Source: Methylobacillus sp.
GTDB taxonomy: Bacteria > Pseudomonadota > Gammaproteobacteria > Burkholderiales > Methylophilaceae
Assembly: GCA_031285185.1 (NCBI GenBank)
Contig: JAITWS010000025.1
Coordinates: 1-33,983 of the forward strand
Direction of reading: 5' to 3'
Length of the DNA: 33,983 nt
In this document: one piece after another, positions 18,209 through 27,073 of the stretch
How positions within the stretch are numbered: the first letter of the stretch is position 1
Layout: every line of letters begins with the position of its first letter
Program-made: the position numbers and the translations under genes
The notes under the pieces: model-generated
Told to the model about the DNA's origin: nothing
The model's input: the letters and a program-made list of their open reading frames with translations, nothing else
The model's database searches: none

Positions 18209-18662
18209 CCTGCCCACCCTTTGCCAAAATTGCCGTGCGTGGCGGTTCATATACTGTCAAAGCGGCCTCCGCCAATGCCGATTGATTTTCGTCAATAATT
18301 GTACAGGCATACGATGCTGTTCCATTGTCGGCCAGAAACAACCTTTTAACCTGTATTCGCAAAAGGCTGCCCTGCGGAAAAAACGGACGGTAGCAAGTAT
18401 ATTGCCGCGCGCCCAGCAGAAAACCAATTTGAATCGGCAAGCCGTTTTCATGTGCCGTATAGCCTGCATGGGCGGCAATGCTCTGCGCCATATATTCAAT
18501 CCCCACCCAACCGCCGACACCTTCCTCCGTGCAAAACAAGCTATCCGGACGAATGCGTACCTCGGTTGTCGCGCATTCATCATCTGCCTGAATCAAACGG
18601 TCAAGCAATCGCATGGGCGGGGCATGGGGAACCAGCAAAGCGATGTCAGGCAGGGTTTTCAT
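18201..18662 (-). CDS. 3-hydroxyacyl-ACP dehydratase of the aryl polyene cluster (ApeP-like hot-dog protein)
   Basis: Removes water from the 3-hydroxyacyl-ACP to leave a trans double bond, which accumulates because no enoyl reductase is present in the cluster. The 153-residue protein has a FabZ-like hot-dog pattern: LVPHAPPMRLLD with His13 as the likely catalytic base, and GWVGIEYMAQSIAAHAG with Glu56. A second dehydratase domain is fused to the ligase further upstream, and both types are usual in these clusters. It overlaps the upstream ketosynthase by 4 bases (ATGA, 18659-18662) and the downstream reductase by 8. Confidence 0.88.
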   Translation of the reverse strand: MKTLPDIALLVPHAPPMRLLDRLIQADDECATTEVRIRPDSLFCTEEGVGGWVGIEYMAQSIAAHAGYTAHENGLPIQIGFLLGARQYTCYRPFFPQGSLLRIQVKRLFLADNGTASYACTIIDENQSALAEAALTVYEPPRTAILAKGGQGE

Positions 18663-19843
18663 TGTGTCCGCCCCAATACCAATGCGGCATTGGCACCGCC
18701 GAACGCAAAGGAGTTACTCAAACACCAGCGCAAGGGGCGGCCAATACAATCCCCTTCCCGAACAACTCGCAATTGCGGAAGCGTCGGGTCAGGCAAGCTG
18801 TCCCATAAATGCGGCGGCAGCAGTCCATCAACATTGTTATCCTGCATGGTCAACCAGCATAATCCAGCCTCAATCGCGCCTGCTGCTCCCAGTGTATGAC
18901 CGGTCATGGGCTTGGTTGAGCTGACCCATGTTTTGTCACCACACAAATCGTGGACAACGCGCGATTCCATGGCGTCGTTCTGCACCGTGCCCGTGCCGTG
19001 CAGATTGATATAATCCAGTTCCTTGCATTCAATGCCAGCATGTGAAAGCGCGATTTCCAGGGCTTTTTTAGCGCCCTTGCCTTCAGGATCCGGCGCGGAA
19101 ACATGATAGCCGTCCGAAGTTTCACCCCAGCCGCGCAGGGCTACAGGAGCCGATTCGCGGCTCATAAGAAAAAGAGCCGCACCTTCGCCTATATTGATGC
19201 CATTCCGGTTAATGGAAAGCGGGTTCGTCCTTGCAACACTCACGGATTCCAGTGACGCAAAACCGGAAACAACAAAAGCGCTCAGGGTATCCACCCCGCC
19301 TGCAATCACCGCATCGCAAATACCCATTTGAATCAACCGGGCTGCGCTTGCCAGCGCTTTTGCCCCGGAGGCGCAGGCGCTGGAATGCACATATACCGGG
19401 CCGTCTACCTCCAAAATTTGCGCGAGTAGCGTGGCAGGCGATCCCAGCTCCTGTTGCGCGTAGTGAAAAGCAGGTGGGAAATCACCATGTTGCAGCTGAT
19501 ATGCAATCGCCTTTTCGCTCTCTGCAATGCCCGAAGTGCTGGTGCCGATAATGACACCAACACGGTCAGCGCCATAGTACTTGATGGCAGCATCCACTTC
19601 GTCCCTGATTTGCGCCAAAGCCCCCAGTGCCATCTTGTTGTTGCGGCTGTCAAAACGCACATCGGATATGGGCAAGTCCGGCAGATCGTTGACCACACCA
19701 AGCGAAAGCGCCTCTTTCCCACCGTACAGTCTCGTTGGACAAACGCCGCTTTGCGGCTGCTTCAGAAGGCGCTGACGAATATCATCCAAGGTGTTGCCGA
19801 GGGCGCATATCATGCCCAGTGCATTTAGATAAAAGCCGTTCAT
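18659..19843 (-). CDS. Second beta-ketoacyl-ACP synthase of the aryl polyene cluster (ApeR-like)
   Basis: A 394-residue thiolase-fold ketosynthase. The catalytic set is complete: Cys157 (VHSSACASGAKA), His282 (NLHGTGTVQND) and His316 (KPMTGHTLGAAGA), with the C-terminal NSFAFGGANAALVLG. It differs from the other ketosynthase in its N-terminus (GFYLNALGMICALGNT) and in the gate loops, as expected for the second type of cluster ketosynthase. Which one pairs with the chain-length factor cannot be read from sequence; in studied systems the ApeO type does. It overlaps the DUF3261 gene upstream and the dehydratase downstream by 4 bases each. Confidence 0.91.
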   Translation of the reverse strand: MNGFYLNALGMICALGNTLDDIRQRLLKQPQSGVCPTRLYGGKEALSLGVVNDLPDLPISDVRFDSRNNKMALGALAQIRDEVDAAIKYYGADRVGVIIGTSTSGIAESEKAIAYQLQHGDFPPAFHYAQQELGSPATLLAQILEVDGPVYVHSSACASGAKALASAARLIQMGICDAVIAGGVDTLSAFVVSGFASLESVSVARTNPLSINRNGINIGEGAALFLMSRESAPVALRGWGETSDGYHVSAPDPEGKGAKKALEIALSHAGIECKELDYINLHGTGTVQNDAMESRVVHDLCGDKTWVSSTKPMTGHTLGAAGAIEAGLCWLTMQDNNVDGLLPPHLWDSLPDPTLPQLRVVREGDCIGRPLRWCLSNSFAFGGANAALVLGRTQ

Positions 19844-20418
19844 TTTTCCATCAACACCGACTCGATCGTCAAATCATAATTGTAATAGGCGTTCCTGAAC
19901 CAAGTGACACCCTGCCAGCGATCCTGTGAGTCGTAGCGTATGAAAATAATTTGCTCGCCGTTATGCGAATAGATGCGCTCCTGCCCGTCTTCCCGCACTT
20001 CCCATGATGATGGCAGTTTTGAGCGGATGACATCCAGTGGCCAAAAAGCCAATTGCATGTTCTCCAGAACATCTTGCGCCTGAACCTGTTGCGGCAGCAT
20101 GGCGTGCCGCCATGAATCGAGATTTGCTCCGTCATATGTCAAGCTCAGCACTCTTTTTCCCATTACCATGCCAACCAGATCAATGGTATTTTCGTCTGCC
20201 TCAACAGCAACTTCAATAACATGCGAGACATTTTCACGCTTGAATGTCAGGTGTTGTTGAGCAACAAGTGTTGCACCAAGCGTAGCGGGCGGCAGCAGCA
20301 CTCCGGGCTGCCCCGTGCGATCTTGGGGTATCGCGGGGGTGCATCCTTCCAGCAGAACGATGAGAAAACTGCCAAGCAGGAAGTGATACCAAAAGCAGAA
20401 AAATTTTTCTCTTCTCAT
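19840..20418 (-). CDS. DUF3261 outer-membrane lipoprotein of the aryl polyene cluster
   Basis: A 192-residue lipoprotein. The N-terminal hydrophobic stretch ends in the lipobox LLEGC with the lipidated Cys at residue 26, so it is a lipoprotein, presumably sorted to the outer membrane because Thr, not Asp, follows the cysteine. The rest resembles the DUF3261 family found with MMPL exporters in aryl polyene clusters (SLTYDGANLDSWRH and LAFWPLDVIRSKLP are the conserved parts). The likely role is to receive or hold the polyene at the outer membrane. Its start lies directly after the MMPL stop with no gap, and its end overlaps the ketosynthase start. Confidence 0.85.
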   Translation of the reverse strand: MRREKFFCFWYHFLLGSFLIVLLEGCTPAIPQDRTGQPGVLLPPATLGATLVAQQHLTFKRENVSHVIEVAVEADENTIDLVGMVMGKRVLSLTYDGANLDSWRHAMLPQQVQAQDVLENMQLAFWPLDVIRSKLPSSWEVREDGQERIYSHNGEQIIFIRYDSQDRWQGVTWFRNAYYNYDLTIESVLMEK

Positions 20419-22764
20419 CTATTCGCGTCCAAAAAATGGGACAAACAGCCAGACCAGCGTCAACCCCGCCAGCAAAGTTAATCCGAAAGAATGCAGCACC
20501 GGCGTTGCGCTTAACGACAGCAATCCGAAAGAAAGCAACGCCGTTACGGCACAAAGCCCGATTTCAACCCAAGTGTAGCCCTTGTCACCTGATACCTTTT
20601 CCTGCCAAAAAATACCATAATCCACTCCCAGCCCCAGCAACAGCATGAATCCCACCATGGTGAACAGTTGCAGATTTTGTCCGGTCAAACCCAGTATTCC
20701 AAGCGTTCCGATACCTGCAAATATCGTTGGTGCAATTACCTGCCAGCTACGCTTCCGATAGCGGATGAACAGCAAGGCGAATACAGCGACGTAAGCCAGC
20801 AGCACAGCCCATCCCATGTAGTGCCGATATGTACGCAAGACAGAAGAAATCTCCTCCACCTTGTCTACCCACTGAACGCCATCCATCCCGTTTGCCAATG
20901 CAATCAGGGCTGGCATATCTTTGCGCGAGATGTTCTTGAGCAGTACGATGCTGGCATATTCATCACCCACATTGCCAATCCATAAATGCCGAACCGTCTC
21001 ACTGATGGGGGTAGATAAAAACTGCTCCAGCGTCAATTCAGTATCGGTCTTTGTGATACGCTCACGCATGGTCGTGACCCATTGCGCGTCTTCGCCGATT
21101 GCCGTAGCAAGAGCTGGCAGCACCTCCCGGTTGTCCAAAAGTTTTTCTTTTATCAAATCACGATTTGCCATTTGAGTCGCGCGAGAAGGTATCCAGTTGG
21201 AAACCGCTTGATAGCCACTGATGACGCCTCGCGATATCAGTATGCCCAAGCGATCTTTCAGGGCTTCTTCCCGTAAAAGCACCTGCTCGGCAGAGTTTCC
21301 CCGCACAATATAGAATTGCGCGGCGGCGGGCATATCCAGCAGATGACTTATTTTTATCTGGTCATCAATCAGATATTTGGGCGGATTTTGCAACAGACGC
21401 ACATCGTCATTCGCGCGCAGTAAAATAATGCCGGGAATGGCAAGTCCGACAAAGATTAAAGCGACAATCAGCGTTGCCCGATTCATTCCAAGCGCAGGTA
21501 ATTTCGTCAATAAATTTCTGTAATATGGCCACGGCGCGCGTTGTTTCGTAAAGTTTGCCCGCGCCATGACAGGGAACCAGCAAAGAATCGTCATCCACGC
21601 AAACAGCAGACCAACCGTTGAAAATAGCGCCATCTGCTGCAAACCCGGGAAAGGCATGAAACCCAGCATCATGTAGCCTGTCACCGTCATGCCGAAAATC
21701 AGAATCATGCTGGGTAGCAGGCGTCTCAGCACAGACCACGAGGCCTCTTCCGGATTTGAAACGGCACGGTTACACAGGAAAAAAATCCCGTAATCCTGCG
21801 CCACGCCCAAAAGACTTGCACCAAAAACCAGCGTGAGCATGTGAATCTGCCCGAAAATCAGCGAACAAACCGATACAGCACCGATGCACCCTACAATCAC
21901 CGAAAGCCAAATCATCAAAATAGACTTGATGGTACGGAAGGTCACCCAAAGCAAAAGCGCAACTCCAAACAAGGAACCCAAACCGATGATGGATATTTCT
22001 TTTTGTGCCTGCGCGCTGCCCGCCGCAGCATAAAGCAAAAAACCGGTAGAAAGCACATCAATATCGGTCTTTGCTCCCTGTGCAGTATCCCTGGCCGCCC
22101 TTTCCGCCTGTTTCAGCACCGGCATGGTTTTTTCTGCTGTTTCCAGAGAAAATGCTTTCGCTTTCAGGGTCATCAGCACCAGAATATAGTAGCGATCCCC
22201 CTCCTGCACAAACAGCCTGCCTTCGCGCGGGCGCACCGGTGTTTCGCTGGCACGGTTCATCAGCCAACCACCAAACAGGTCAAAAGGATCATCCTGCCAT
22301 GCGCCTGCCTTGGGGCCTCCAACGGGGCTGTACAGCTTCATCAACGATGTTTCCAACCATTGCCGGGATGTTCTTGTTTCCAGCAATTTTCTTTGATCCG
22401 GTGTCAGCAAGCGCAAGTGGTGATCGTTGAAAAGCGCGATCCACTCACTTTGATCCCGATTCATTGATGGGTTGATTTCCAGCAAATTCGTCTGCGTGCG
22501 AATAACTCCCGTATATGCATCTGCTGCCGCTACCGCCTCTTCCCACTTCTCTGCTCCGACCAGAACCACCACATGCTGCTCTGCCGCATCCAGCATTTGC
22601 GTAAAAGCGCGTTGCATAACGGGATCATGATTTTGCGTCGGCAAGAGCGCCAGCATGTTGCTGTCCGGGTGGATGCGATCATGCAGGAATAAAAAAATCG
22701 TATGCCCCAGAAAAACGCATACGATCAGCATCCATGCCAGCGAAAGGAAGCGTGGATTACTCAT
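20419..22764 (-). CDS. MMPL/RND-family exporter of the aryl polyene cluster
   Basis: A large inner-membrane transporter (781 residues), presumed to move the finished polyene lipid from the inner membrane. It has an N-terminal membrane helix (LAWMLIVCVFLGHTIFLFL), a periplasmic domain, a block of five to six helices around residues 240-420 with the MMPL-type LVFGASLLGVAQDYGIFFLC segment, a second periplasmic domain, and a final block with GFMLLLGLGVDYGIFW. The paired DYGIFF/DYGIFW motifs mark the two halves and hold the acidic proton-relay residue. I use the ATG at 22764 (MSNPRFLSL), whose ATGAGTAA overlaps the LolA-like stop; the track's start is a GTG five codons earlier. Confidence 0.9.
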   Translation of the reverse strand: MSNPRFLSLAWMLIVCVFLGHTIFLFLHDRIHPDSNMLALLPTQNHDPVMQRAFTQMLDAAEQHVVVLVGAEKWEEAVAAADAYTGVIRTQTNLLEINPSMNRDQSEWIALFNDHHLRLLTPDQRKLLETRTSRQWLETSLMKLYSPVGGPKAGAWQDDPFDLFGGWLMNRASETPVRPREGRLFVQEGDRYYILVLMTLKAKAFSLETAEKTMPVLKQAERAARDTAQGAKTDIDVLSTGFLLYAAAGSAQAQKEISIIGLGSLFGVALLLWVTFRTIKSILMIWLSVIVGCIGAVSVCSLIFGQIHMLTLVFGASLLGVAQDYGIFFLCNRAVSNPEEASWSVLRRLLPSMILIFGMTVTGYMMLGFMPFPGLQQMALFSTVGLLFAWMTILCWFPVMARANFTKQRAPWPYYRNLLTKLPALGMNRATLIVALIFVGLAIPGIILLRANDDVRLLQNPPKYLIDDQIKISHLLDMPAAAQFYIVRGNSAEQVLLREEALKDRLGILISRGVISGYQAVSNWIPSRATQMANRDLIKEKLLDNREVLPALATAIGEDAQWVTTMRERITKTDTELTLEQFLSTPISETVRHLWIGNVGDEYASIVLLKNISRKDMPALIALANGMDGVQWVDKVEEISSVLRTYRHYMGWAVLLAYVAVFALLFIRYRKRSWQVIAPTIFAGIGTLGILGLTGQNLQLFTMVGFMLLLGLGVDYGIFWQEKVSGDKGYTWVEIGLCAVTALLSFGLLSLSATPVLHSFGLTLLAGLTLVWLFVPFFGRE

Positions 22765-23389
22765 ACATCGCGGCTTCACGGGTGGCAGCAGCAGCTTCGC
22801 CGGTCAAAATGGCTGAAAACACGATTTGCGTTTTATCACCATTGCCTTCTTCTATTTGGATGTTTTTCACATATTGGTCGCCAGCGACCGACACCTTGTC
22901 AATGGCTTTTCTCAAGCCTGCATCCCGCGCCGAGAGTTGTACCTGCCAATTGTTTTTTGTCATGGCAGGTGCAACATTGAAATAGGTTTCAAGCGGGCTG
23001 AAGTCACCGGCAATCAGGGAAAAAATAATACGGTTGATGGTTTGGATAGCCGGTTCTTTTTCCGTGCTCATACGCATTGTCGTATCACCCTGGTACTGCT
23101 GCACAATCTCGTTTTTTGTGATGCGGATCGTGCTGTCAAACGGTTTTGTCGCGTGCCAAACTATTCCTTTGTCTTGTGCAACGCAAAAACGGCCACTGGA
23201 AAGCAGCGGTTTTTTCATGCCAACCAGCGTTTTTTTCTGTTCAAACTGCCCGCATAACATATCCGGTTTGGCAATGGTCTCCTGTATCCGGGCCATAACA
23301 CCATCCGCGCGGGCAGGAAGGCAATACAGCAACAGACACAATAACGCACATCTGAACAGGAGGGGATGGAATATCGAGGTGTATTTCAT
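22757..23389 (-). CDS. LolA-like periplasmic lipoprotein/lipid carrier
   Basis: A 210-residue periplasmic protein with a signal peptide (hydrophobic core CALLCLLLYCLP, cleavage expected after ARA near residue 28). The mature part follows the LolA pattern: LCGQFEQKKTLVGMKKPLLS, SGRFCVAQDKGIVWHATKPF and TRITKN-like strands of the open beta-barrel. It is a cluster-specific paralogue and not the housekeeping LolA, which sits elsewhere in genomes. With the MMPL exporter and the DUF3261 lipoprotein it forms the likely envelope transport route of the polyene. Its ATG overlaps the thioesterase stop by 4 bases (23386-23389). Confidence 0.88.
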   Translation of the reverse strand: MKYTSIFHPLLFRCALLCLLLYCLPARADGVMARIQETIAKPDMLCGQFEQKKTLVGMKKPLLSSGRFCVAQDKGIVWHATKPFDSTIRITKNEIVQQYQGDTTMRMSTEKEPAIQTINRIIFSLIAGDFSPLETYFNVAPAMTKNNWQVQLSARDAGLRKAIDKVSVAGDQYVKNIQIEEGNGDKTQIVFSAILTGEAAAATREAAMYE

Positions 23390-23820
23390 GGGGCTTTGAT
23401 CCCCAGTTTTTCAAAAAGTATCGGCGGCGACATGAAACACATTTCTCGTGTACGCATATCAACCGCAACCTGTATTGTCGTTGCCCGATTGATGCGCTGC
23501 CCGGTTTGCACATCGGTGATCAGGTAATCAATTTTCAACCGGTTTTCCCATTCGACAATTTCGGCACGAATTTTCAGATGTTGTCCAAAACAGGCAGGAT
23601 TGATGTAGCGCAATCTCATATCAATGATAGGCCACGCATAACCGGACTCTTTCATTTGCACATAATTATAGTTAATCCCATCCAGCAGGGCGCAGCGCGC
23701 CAACTCCAGATAACGCGCATAATGCCCATGCCAGACAACCTCCATCGGATCGAGGTCATAGAAGTGCACCTGCGCTTCCACTTCCGCTACCAGGCAATTT
23801 GGTTTTGTCGCCTTACTCAT
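23386..23820 (-). CDS. Acyl-ACP/acyl-CoA thioesterase, 4-hydroxybenzoyl-CoA thioesterase type
   Basis: A single hot-dog thioesterase of 144 residues. The YbgC/4HBT signature is clear: VHFYDLDPMEVVWHGHYARYLE, with the catalytic Asp in the DLDPMEVVWHG segment. It may release the polyene from the carrier or remove stalled chains. I chose the ATG at 23820 (MSKATKPN), which overlaps the ammonia-lyase stop by 8 bases (ATGAGTAA); the track's 7 extra residues lie in the lyase tail. It sits between the lyase and the LolA-like gene. Confidence 0.88.
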   Translation of the reverse strand: MSKATKPNCLVAEVEAQVHFYDLDPMEVVWHGHYARYLELARCALLDGINYNYVQMKESGYAWPIIDMRLRYINPACFGQHLKIRAEIVEWENRLKIDYLITDVQTGQRINRATTIQVAVDMRTREMCFMSPPILFEKLGIKAP

Positions 23821-25360
23821 AGAGCGCCCAAGCCTCTGCACGAATTTTTGCCAACAGCTTATGCAAATCCTGATCCAACCGTCTATCCTCGCTAATCATC
23901 CCGATCTGTTCTTTGAGTGATGCCAGCATATTTTCCAGCGCAGGTGTCAGCGACACCCCATCGCTTTGTGTCTGGCGCAGGCCAACTCCCTGCATCACCG
24001 CAATCAATAATGCCGCCACCACTTGCTCAGTCAGATCCAGCACCCGCAAGCAATCACGCGCGGCAATGGTGCCCATGCTGACTTTATCCTGATTGTGGCA
24101 TTCTGTGGAACGGGAAAATACGGAAGCCGGCATCGTCAGTTTCAGCGCCTCTGCCGCCCATGCCGACACGCTGATCTGCAAGGCCTTCAATCCGTGATTG
24201 ATCGAAGCCTCGGCATCTGTCGCGCCTGACAGATTGGCAGGCAAGCCGTGATTGTAGCGAGTATCCACCAACAGTGCCATTTGCCGGTCAAGCAGGTCGG
24301 CAATATTCGCAATGGCGGTTTTCATGCTGTCCATGACAAAGGCAATATGGCCACCGTAAAAATGCCCGCCATGCAACACCTGCCCATGCTTTGCGTCAAT
24401 AACCGGGTTGTCGTTGACACTGTTCAGTTCATTTTCAATCCAGTTTTTAAACCATGGCATGGCATCCGCCAACACACCAATCACATGCGGCGCGCAACGA
24501 ATGGAATAACGATCCTGCAAGCGTTTTCCTTCGCGCGCTACGGCTGCGCCCAGATCACTACGCAGCCAGGCCGCAATCTGTTGTTGTCCCACGTGCGGTT
24601 TGACCGAAAAAAGCGTAGCATCAAAGTGTGCCGCATTGCCATCCAGCGCAACCGAAGCCATGGCAGTAATTCGGGTTGCCAATTGCATGACATAAGCCGC
24701 TCTTGCCCATGCAAGACAAGCCAGCCCCGTCATCACGGCGGTGCCATTCATAATGGCAAGCCCTTCCTTTGGGCGCAGCTTTAAAGGGGTAATCCCTGCC
24801 TCTGCCAGCGCAACCGCTGCATCAATGGCATTGCCGTCGCGCCAGACCTCTCTTTCGCCACAGAGAGCCGCCGCCAGATAAGAAAGTGGCGTCAAGTCAC
24901 CGCTTGCCCCAACAGAGCCTTCAGATGGAATCATCGGCAAAATATCCAGCTGCAAAAAACGCGTCAGTTGCTCTAGCAAACCGACACTGACACCAGACCA
25001 GCCTTTGCACAGCGATGTCAGCCGGGCAACCATGGCGGCACGCGTCTGCTCCGGGGTCAACATCGCTCCCAATCCGCAACCGTGAAAAGTGTACAGCCGA
25101 TGTGGCAGTTGCGCGCTCAATTCGGCAGATATGCTCACTGTGCAAGAGTCACCATAACCCGTTGTCACGCCGTAAATCTCACCATTTTTTTCCAGCAGTT
25201 GGTCTATGAATTCCGCGCCGCTTGTCACGGTTTCCCTGAAGGCGGAGCTATCCGATAACTGCACATTCACGCGCCTCATAGCGATGGCAATCACATCCTC
25301 GATGTGTACCTTGCTCGTATCAAAGGTAAACGTCCGTGCCGGGGGATCAGTGTGCGTCAT
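23813..25360 (-). CDS. HAL/PAL/TAL-family aromatic amino-acid ammonia-lyase
   Basis: Removes ammonia from an aromatic amino acid to give an arylacrylate; here it should supply a cinnamate/coumarate-like starter. The 515-residue protein carries the Ala152-Ser153-Gly154 triad that forms the MIO cofactor (GSVGASGDLTPLSYLAA), the catalytic Tyr63 (IYGVTTGYGDS), and NSVNDNPVID and HGGHFYGGHIA further on. At the selectivity position it has Phe92-His93 (LYTFHGCGLG). By my hand alignment, histidine lyases have Ser-His there, tyrosine lyases His-Leu and phenylalanine lyases Phe-Leu, so the substrate is uncertain. There are no hut genes around it, so a role in histidine breakdown is unlikely. It overlaps the acyltransferase by 14 bases. 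Confidence 0.92.
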   Translation of the reverse strand: MTHTDPPARTFTFDTSKVHIEDVIAIAMRRVNVQLSDSSAFRETVTSGAEFIDQLLEKNGEIYGVTTGYGDSCTVSISAELSAQLPHRLYTFHGCGLGAMLTPEQTRAAMVARLTSLCKGWSGVSVGLLEQLTRFLQLDILPMIPSEGSVGASGDLTPLSYLAAALCGEREVWRDGNAIDAAVALAEAGITPLKLRPKEGLAIMNGTAVMTGLACLAWARAAYVMQLATRITAMASVALDGNAAHFDATLFSVKPHVGQQQIAAWLRSDLGAAVAREGKRLQDRYSIRCAPHVIGVLADAMPWFKNWIENELNSVNDNPVIDAKHGQVLHGGHFYGGHIAFVMDSMKTAIANIADLLDRQMALLVDTRYNHGLPANLSGATDAEASINHGLKALQISVSAWAAEALKLTMPASVFSRSTECHNQDKVSMGTIAARDCLRVLDLTEQVVAALLIAVMQGVGLRQTQSDGVSLTPALENMLASLKEQIGMISEDRRLDQDLHKLLAKIRAEAWALYE

Positions 25361-26315
25361 CGGTATTCCTTGCGGGCAAATGCCAAAAATCGTAAAAGTT
25401 AAACCATTGCAACGGTGTCTTCAGGCAATAATGCTCCAGCCTTCTGGCATAGGCCGCAGCCAGTTCAGCGCATATCGCATTCCTCTCCCGCCGCGACATA
25501 CGAATGACGCCATGAAAAAACTCAAAATGAATTTCATAGCCCTTTTCAGCAGGTATGGAAAATATCAGATATACCGGACATTGCAACAAATTCGCCAGTA
25601 TCCACGGTCCCACGGGGAACGGAGCATTTTCCCCAAGAAACGGCACCGTGGTCACGCGTGGATGGTCGGAAACCGGAATCCGGTCTCCGGCAATGACCAC
25701 AAATTCGCCTTGCCGGACTTTTTCTGCAAGCAGAATTGCTGTCGCGGGGGTTATTTCCGTTACCTGCATCAAATTCAGGCTGCTTTGCACATTGACTTCC
25801 TTGAGTAGCGCATTGAATTTCTCCGCATGTCGCGTATGTACCAGCATCGTAATTTTTAGCCCGGGGCGCTTGCCGGAAAGTAACTTGCACAATTCAAGAT
25901 TGCCAAAATGCGCGCATATCAAAAGGCAACCTGTTCCTTTGTCTATCAATTCCACCAACGGTTTTTCGCCGAAAAACATAACATCTTCCGTTCGAATCAA
26001 GCCATTCCAGACGCGCAGTGTATCCAAAAGATTTTCCGAAAACGCGACAAAATGTCGGAAAACAGCTGTCATTCCAGGGTCTGGCAAAGCTGGATGCTGC
26101 ATGTTTTTCACACGACGCAGATAATTTTTGGAAGCCAGTCGCGCTTCGGATTTTCGCAACAGATGCCATATCAAAATGGGATACATGACTATTCGGAAAG
26201 GCAGTTTTCCGAAAAAATAATTGACCTGGAACAGAAAGCGTATCCCCAGAACCGAAGTAACTTCCCTGATCTGCGCCCAGTGCTTTGGTTTTGATGTGTG
26301 ACGCGCGCTCATCAT
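25347..26315 (-). CDS. LpxL-like acyltransferase of the aryl polyene cluster
   Basis: A 322-residue member of the lauroyl/myristoyl acyltransferase superfamily with the HX4E motif AHFGNLE (His136, Glu141), an N-terminal membrane-associated segment (FRIVMYPILIW) and the later VVIAGDRIPV and PFLGENAPFPVGPWILA parts that line the acyl site. It probably transfers the polyene or a fatty chain onto the glycolipid acceptor. I start at the ATG at 26315, which overlaps the glycosyltransferase stop by 4 bases; the track's 57 extra N-terminal residues lie within that gene. In some aryl polyene clusters GT2 and acyltransferase parts are one protein; here they are two coupled genes. Confidence 0.87.
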   Translation of the reverse strand: MMSARHTSKPKHWAQIREVTSVLGIRFLFQVNYFFGKLPFRIVMYPILIWHLLRKSEARLASKNYLRRVKNMQHPALPDPGMTAVFRHFVAFSENLLDTLRVWNGLIRTEDVMFFGEKPLVELIDKGTGCLLICAHFGNLELCKLLSGKRPGLKITMLVHTRHAEKFNALLKEVNVQSSLNLMQVTEITPATAILLAEKVRQGEFVVIAGDRIPVSDHPRVTTVPFLGENAPFPVGPWILANLLQCPVYLIFSIPAEKGYEIHFEFFHGVIRMSRRERNAICAELAAAYARRLEHYCLKTPLQWFNFYDFWHLPARNTDDAH

Positions 26316-27073
26316 CTTTTCCGTTTCCGTCGAAGCAGTTTCGGAATGCGTCGAAGCATCCCGAAAAACAGGCGCGCATGCATACCTGAAATTTGCACAT
26401 TGTCGCGCAGCATCTGAAAATGCGATACGCCGTCCTGAGGGTAATGAACCTTTGTGGGCAGATTGATTATTGGCGTCTCCTCCCAATACAGTCGCACGAT
26501 AATATCCGTATCAAAGGCCATGCGTTTTTCCAAGGGGTGGCGCTTAATCAGTGCTACGGCGCTGTTCAGCGGATAGAGTCGAAAACCGCACATTGAATCC
26601 CGTATGGTAAAAGACAGGGTGTTGATCCATGCCCAGGCATGCGTCAAGTATCGCCCATACAGTCGCAATTGAGGTACAGAGCCATCATAAATCGGATACC
26701 CGGCAACAACCGCTTCAGGATGCGCGCGTGCCATTTCCATAAAACGTGGAATATCATCCGTATCATGCTGCCCGTCCGCATCAATTTGCAGCGCATGGGA
26801 AAAGCCGGCTGAAAATGCTTGCTGCATACCGGTCATCACCGCAGCGCCTTTTCCCTCATTGCGCGCATGACGCGCAAGCATGATTTGCGACGAATGCTGC
26901 GCGGCAAGTTTTTCCAATACGGATGCACATGCCATATTGCTGCCGTCATCCACCAGCACGCAGGGAACATTGTGCGCCAGTACATGCTTAATCACGTTGC
27001 CGACCGCATGTTCGTGGTTATAGACGGGAATCAGGACACAAGGCTTGAACACGATTCGCCCAAAAGTAAACAT
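26312..27073 (-). CDS. Family 2 glycosyltransferase
   Basis: An inverting GT-A glycosyltransferase of 253 residues, cytosolic face. Nucleotide-sugar binding is shown by CVLIPVYNHE near residue 12, VDDGS (41-45) and the metal-binding DADGQHD (98-104). A likely acceptor-site segment is DSMCGFRLYPL. The ATG at 27073 (MFTFGRIVFKPC) overlaps the methyltransferase stop by one base; the track's start 14 codons upstream lies inside that gene. It would add a sugar to the aryl head or to the lipid acceptor. The donor sugar is not predictable. Confidence 0.88.
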   Translation of the reverse strand: MFTFGRIVFKPCVLIPVYNHEHAVGNVIKHVLAHNVPCVLVDDGSNMACASVLEKLAAQHSSQIMLARHARNEGKGAAVMTGMQQAFSAGFSHALQIDADGQHDTDDIPRFMEMARAHPEAVVAGYPIYDGSVPQLRLYGRYLTHAWAWINTLSFTIRDSMCGFRLYPLNSAVALIKRHPLEKRMAFDTDIIVRLYWEETPIINLPTKVHYPQDGVSHFQMLRDNVQISGMHARLFFGMLRRIPKLLRRKRKR

